Origin: JAPOUP01 sp026708635
GTDB taxonomy: Bacteria; Pseudomonadota; Alphaproteobacteria; Rhodobacterales; Rhodobacteraceae
Reading direction: 5' to 3'
Length of the DNA stretch: 64,000 bases
Assembly (NCBI GenBank): GCA_965200115.1
Contig: OZ241336.1
Coordinates: 1,240,001 to 1,304,000 of the forward strand
Shown here: one piece after another, positions 61,538 through 64,000 of the stretch
Layout of the letters: each line of letters starts with the position of its first letter
How positions within the stretch are numbered: position 1 is the first letter of the stretch
Notes under the pieces: generated by a model
Told to the model about the DNA's origin: nothing
Database searches by the model: none
Seen by the model: only the letters and a program-made list of their open reading frames with translations
Position numbers and translations under genes: made by a program

Positions 61538-62566
61538 ATGAAGATCAAGAGCTTTTTAGCGGCTTTGACTGCCTTGGCGCTGACCGGCACCCCTGCGATC
61601 GCGCAGGATGTCACTTTACGGTTCCAACACTTCATTTCGCCAAATGGCGCGGTGCCCGCAGGCTTTATGAAACCATGGGCGGATAAGGTGATGGCGGACT
61701 CCGGCGGTCGCCTTAAAATCGAATTGTATCCGGGCATGCAGTTGGGCGGAAAGCCGCCCGCCCTTTATGACCAGATCCGTGACGGTGTGATCGACGGCGG
61801 ATGGGCGTTGCCCGCATACACGCCCGGCCGGTTCCCGGAGACGGAGGTTTTCGAACTGCCCTTTGTCTCGTCAAAATCGGCGGAAGAAACCTCACGCGCG
61901 GCTTGGGAGTATTCCCAGACCCATCTAGCCGAACGAATGGGCGACGTGCATTTGATCGCGGTCCATGTGCATGGGTCCGGCATCGTGCATACCAAGGGCG
62001 AGCCGATCACCAGCGTCGCCGATTTCGCGGGCAAAAAGCTGCGCGGGCCGTCCCGCGCGGCCAATAATCTCTTGAGCGCGATGGGGGCGACACCCGTTGG
62101 CATGCCCGTTCCGGCCTTTCCGGAATCGCTTTCCAAAGGCGTGGTCGAAGGCGGGGTGATCCCATGGGAAATCGTGTTGCCGCTTAAAGTACACGAATTG
62201 ACCGACAGCCACAGCGAAGTGTCAGGTGACAGGTCGATGTACAACACCTTCTTCATCTGGGCGATGAACAAGGACAGCTACAACAACCTGCCTGACGATC
62301 TCAGGGCGGTCATTGATGCCAATTCCGGCCTGGAAGCCTCGGCTTGGGCGGGGCGGGCCATGGATCAGGGTGACGCGGCGGCCAAGGAGGTCGTACGGGG
62401 AACCGACAATGCGATCGTGATGATGTCGGATGCCGCGACGGCCGAAATCATGGCCATTGCGGAGACGCAGATCGCCGAGTGGATCGAGACCATGAACGGT
62501 GCCGGATTGCCGGGCCAGGAGATGCTGGATACCGCACGTGCCCTGATCGAAAAACACGGCAAATAA
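61538..62566 (+). CDS. dctP: TRAP transporter substrate-binding protein
   Basis: 342 residues with a signal peptide (MKIKSFLAALTALALTGTPA, cleavage near IAQ at 23) and DctP-fold motifs: VTLRFQHFISPNGAVPAGFMKPWADKV, LKIELYPGMQLGG, ELPFVSSKSAEETSRA, KLRGPSRAANNLLSAMGATPVGMPVPAFPESLSKGVVEGG. It binds an organic acid or other small substrate in the periplasm. GGAGG lies about 10 bp before the ATG. The usual dctQ follows only after a 520-bp stretch with an IS relic. Confidence 0.92.
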   Translation: MKIKSFLAALTALALTGTPAIAQDVTLRFQHFISPNGAVPAGFMKPWADKVMADSGGRLKIELYPGMQLGGKPPALYDQIRDGVIDGGWALPAYTPGRFPETEVFELPFVSSKSAEETSRAAWEYSQTHLAERMGDVHLIAVHVHGSGIVHTKGEPITSVADFAGKKLRGPSRAANNLLSAMGATPVGMPVPAFPESLSKGVVEGGVIPWEIVLPLKVHELTDSHSEVSGDRSMYNTFFIWAMNKDSYNNLPDDLRAVIDANSGLEASAWAGRAMDQGDAAAKEVVRGTDNAIVMMSDAATAEIMAIAETQIAEWIETMNGAGLPGQEMLDTARALIEKHGK

Positions 62567-62689
62567 TGAGATCGACCATAGTGGCATGGGTCCCTTAGGC
62601 AATCAGCTTGCGCGTTGACCGGTTGGCAGTCATCTTGCCCGCAAAGCACGCCGGAACGGGCGGCGGGAACATGAGCGAACGGAACGGTG

Positions 62690-63050
62690 ACGCCCGACGT
62701 CATGCGGGCGCGGTTCGGGGACATGCCGCCGGGCAGAACGTCCGACCCCGGCGGCCCGGCGGCGGACAGCCGCCCGTTCCGGAGGCGGCGCTCCGGCGTT
62801 TCCCGTCCGGGATCGCCGTTGTGTTATCTTGCCGAGCGCCTCGGCAAGCGCGGCGGCGGCTCCGGGCACTTCCGCCGCCGGACCTTTTCCCGGATTGCCG
62901 AACGTGTCCTCAATGCCATATCCGAGGAGTTCGGCCTCGAACGTGTGTTCGTCGGCGAAACGGTTGTCCAGGCGTCACGACAGTCAAAAGGCCCTGGATG
63001 GTACCGGGATCAAACGCCGTCACCCGCATTGCGGAGAATCTCGCGTGGGA
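62690..63050 (+). pseudogene. IS5-like transposase relic between dctP and dctQ
   Basis: One frame reads GSPLCYLAERLGKRGGGSGH, FRRRTFSRIAERVLNAISEE, and LERVFVGETVVQASRQSKG; compare TGSPWRDLPERFG, FRRW...GVFERIFEAL and VMIDSTIVRAHQHSAG of IS5-type transposases. The first catalytic D is replaced (VGETVV). Weakly preserved and without clear ends, so the family is tentative. Confidence 0.55.
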
Positions 63051-63086
63051 CTAGCTGTAGCTGCCGAAAAGCGGGTGGCCCGAGCC

Positions 63087-63626
63087 ATGAAGCGCCTGTC
63101 TCGCCGGTTGGCGCAGTTTGGGGGAGTACTTCTGATCGCCCTAGCGCTCGTGACGGTGGCATCGACCATCGGGCGGGCGTTTGTTGGGCTTCAGATTGGC
63201 CTCGGACCGATCCCCGGTGATTTTGAACTGGTCGAGGCAGGCACGGGCGTGGCGGTGTTCTGTTTCCTGCCCTGGTGCCAGTTGAACGGTGGCCACGTGA
63301 CGGTGGACGTTATCTCTTCAAGATTGCCTGACCGGGTTAACGCAATCCTGGTTCTGATCGGAAACATGTTTGTCTTTTTGTTCGCCTTCGTGATCGTATG
63401 GCGACTTTGGATGGGATTTGGGGAACAGGTCACGTGGTTCAGCCAGACTGTGCGCGATGTGCTCGGGTTCGGCTACAAACCCTTTACGAATAACACGACT
63501 TACATCCTCGGCCTGCCCTTCTGGTACAGCTATGCACTCGCCTTTTTCGGCGCTCTGAGCTTTGCGTTGACCAGTGCGTTTACCGTTTGGCGTGCGCTCA
63601 ACGATCTTTTGGGACGCGACCAGTGA
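63087..63626 (+). CDS. dctQ: TRAP transporter small permease
   Basis: 179 residues with four hydrophobic segments (FGGVLLIALALVTVASTIGRA; VAVFCFLPWCQLNGGHVTVDVI; AILVLIGNMFVFLFAFVIVWRLW; FWYSYALAFFGALSFALTSAF). The CQLNGGHVTVDV segment is typical of DctQ. There is no clear ribosome binding site before the ATG at 63087; an in-frame GTG at 63075 is an alternative, and the IS relic ends just upstream. Its stop overlaps the dctM start (GTGA). Confidence 0.88.
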   Translation: MKRLSRRLAQFGGVLLIALALVTVASTIGRAFVGLQIGLGPIPGDFELVEAGTGVAVFCFLPWCQLNGGHVTVDVISSRLPDRVNAILVLIGNMFVFLFAFVIVWRLWMGFGEQVTWFSQTVRDVLGFGYKPFTNNTTYILGLPFWYSYALAFFGALSFALTSAFTVWRALNDLLGRDQ

Positions 63627-64000
63627 GCGGTTTCGGACTCTCCGTTCTCGGTTTTGCCATAATGCTGGGCGCAATTTTTCTGCGCATGCCAATTGCCGTG
63701 GCGATGGCGGTGACCGGTTTTGTTGGCAGTTGGATCATCCGCGGACAGCCAACGGCTGTGTTGAGCCAGATGAAAACCCTTTCATACGATATGTTCTCGT
63801 CCTATTCGCTATCAATCGTGCCATTGTTCCTTCTCATGGGTCAGTTCGCGACAAAATCGGGCATGTCGCAGGCGCTTTTTGATGCGGCCTCCGACTGGCT
63901 GGGCCATCGCAGGGGAGGCGTCGCAATGGCCGCTGTCGGCGCCTGTGCCGGATTCGGCGCCGTCTGCGGGAGCTCTCTCGCCACCGCCTCGACCATGGGT
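63623..64000 (+). CDS. dctM: TRAP transporter large permease (3' end outside window)
   Basis: Starts at GTG overlapping the dctQ stop; 126 codons are present. It reads FGLSVLGFAIMLGAIFLRMP, IAVAMAVTGFVGSWIIRGQP, IVPLFLLMGQFATKSGMSQA and GACAGFGAVCGSSLATASTM, which are the family motifs of DctM (PLFILMG and A.CG.SLATA). It forms the ion-coupled translocation subunit with DctQ and receives substrate from DctP. Confidence 0.93.
   Translation, partial: MSGFGLSVLGFAIMLGAIFLRMPIAVAMAVTGFVGSWIIRGQPTAVLSQMKTLSYDMFSSYSLSIVPLFLLMGQFATKSGMSQALFDAASDWLGHRRGGVAMAAVGACAGFGAVCGSSLATASTMG

Overview
The window is high-GC DNA from a bacterium that is almost certainly an alphaproteobacterium. The evidence is the UbiK, Trm112-like, LON-domain, thioredoxin-TPR and exonuclease III neighbourhood, the CxxC-containing CnoX-type thioredoxin, the SoxBDAG sarcosine oxidase, the GbcAB betaine demethylase and the TRAP transporter. 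Relics of at least three insertion-sequence families, a VapBC-type toxin-antitoxin pair, a secreted ankyrin giant and several gene scraps suggest a genome that has gone through IS expansion and decay. A host-associated lifestyle is possible but is inference.

Layout. 0-8.5 kb holds housekeeping genes: a partial UbiH-family hydroxylase; a minus-strand run ubiK, xthA, cnoX-like, LON-domain, Trm112-like; a plus-strand overlapping run lgt, MidA-type methyltransferase, pgeF; a Uma2-family nuclease; and trxB. 9-12.3 kb holds an 857-aa secreted ankyrin protein with a 12-G tract in its upstream region, and a DUF985 cupin. 12.7-23.5 kb is a long minus-strand inositol operon: LacI regulator, TIM-barrel isomerase, sugar ABC transporter, SDR, iolG, iolC (DUF2090 fusion), iolD and a small membrane protein. 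23.8-24.7 kb holds a 3 x 20 bp tandem repeat and the toxin-antitoxin pair.

25.2-32.4 kb carries a FOXRED1-like FAD oxidoreductase, an IS110 relic and soxBDAG. 32.4-36.5 kb is a gene graveyard: an IS5-family relic, C-terminal scraps of a sugar-binding protein and a zinc-type dehydrogenase, an end-to-end preserved IS1634-family element and a decayed Gfo/Idh/MocA gene. 36.6-54.4 kb is an amino-acid and betaine island: a GlxA-type regulator; a polar-amino-acid ABC transporter interrupted by an IS1634 relic; a divergent operon of an AspH-like 2-oxoglutarate oxygenase, L-threonine aldolase and an MmgE/PrpD protein; then MttB-family methyltransferase, DMGDH-like oxidoreductase, gbcA and gbcB; a second GlxA; and two LysR regulators.

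55.2-61.2 kb is a second inositol locus: two Gfo/Idh/MocA dehydrogenases and iolE on the minus strand, and a second iolC-like kinase, iolB and a class II aldolase on the plus strand. 61.5-64 kb is a DctP-DctQ-DctM TRAP transporter, cut by the window end, with an IS5-like relic between dctP and dctQ.

Function. The two inositol loci together encode uptake, dehydrogenation, dehydration, ring cleavage, isomerisation, phosphorylation and aldol cleavage. The final iolA semialdehyde dehydrogenase is not in the window. The betaine island plus soxBDAG could take glycine betaine or a related N-methyl amino acid through dimethylglycine and sarcosine to glycine. The most novel-looking part is the overlapping AspH-like oxygenase and L-threonine aldolase pair, whose chemistry (beta-hydroxylation, then retro-aldol cleavage to glycine and an aldehyde) suggests an uncharacterised amino-acid degradation route. 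All functions were assigned by reading motifs and recalling families; no database search was run.
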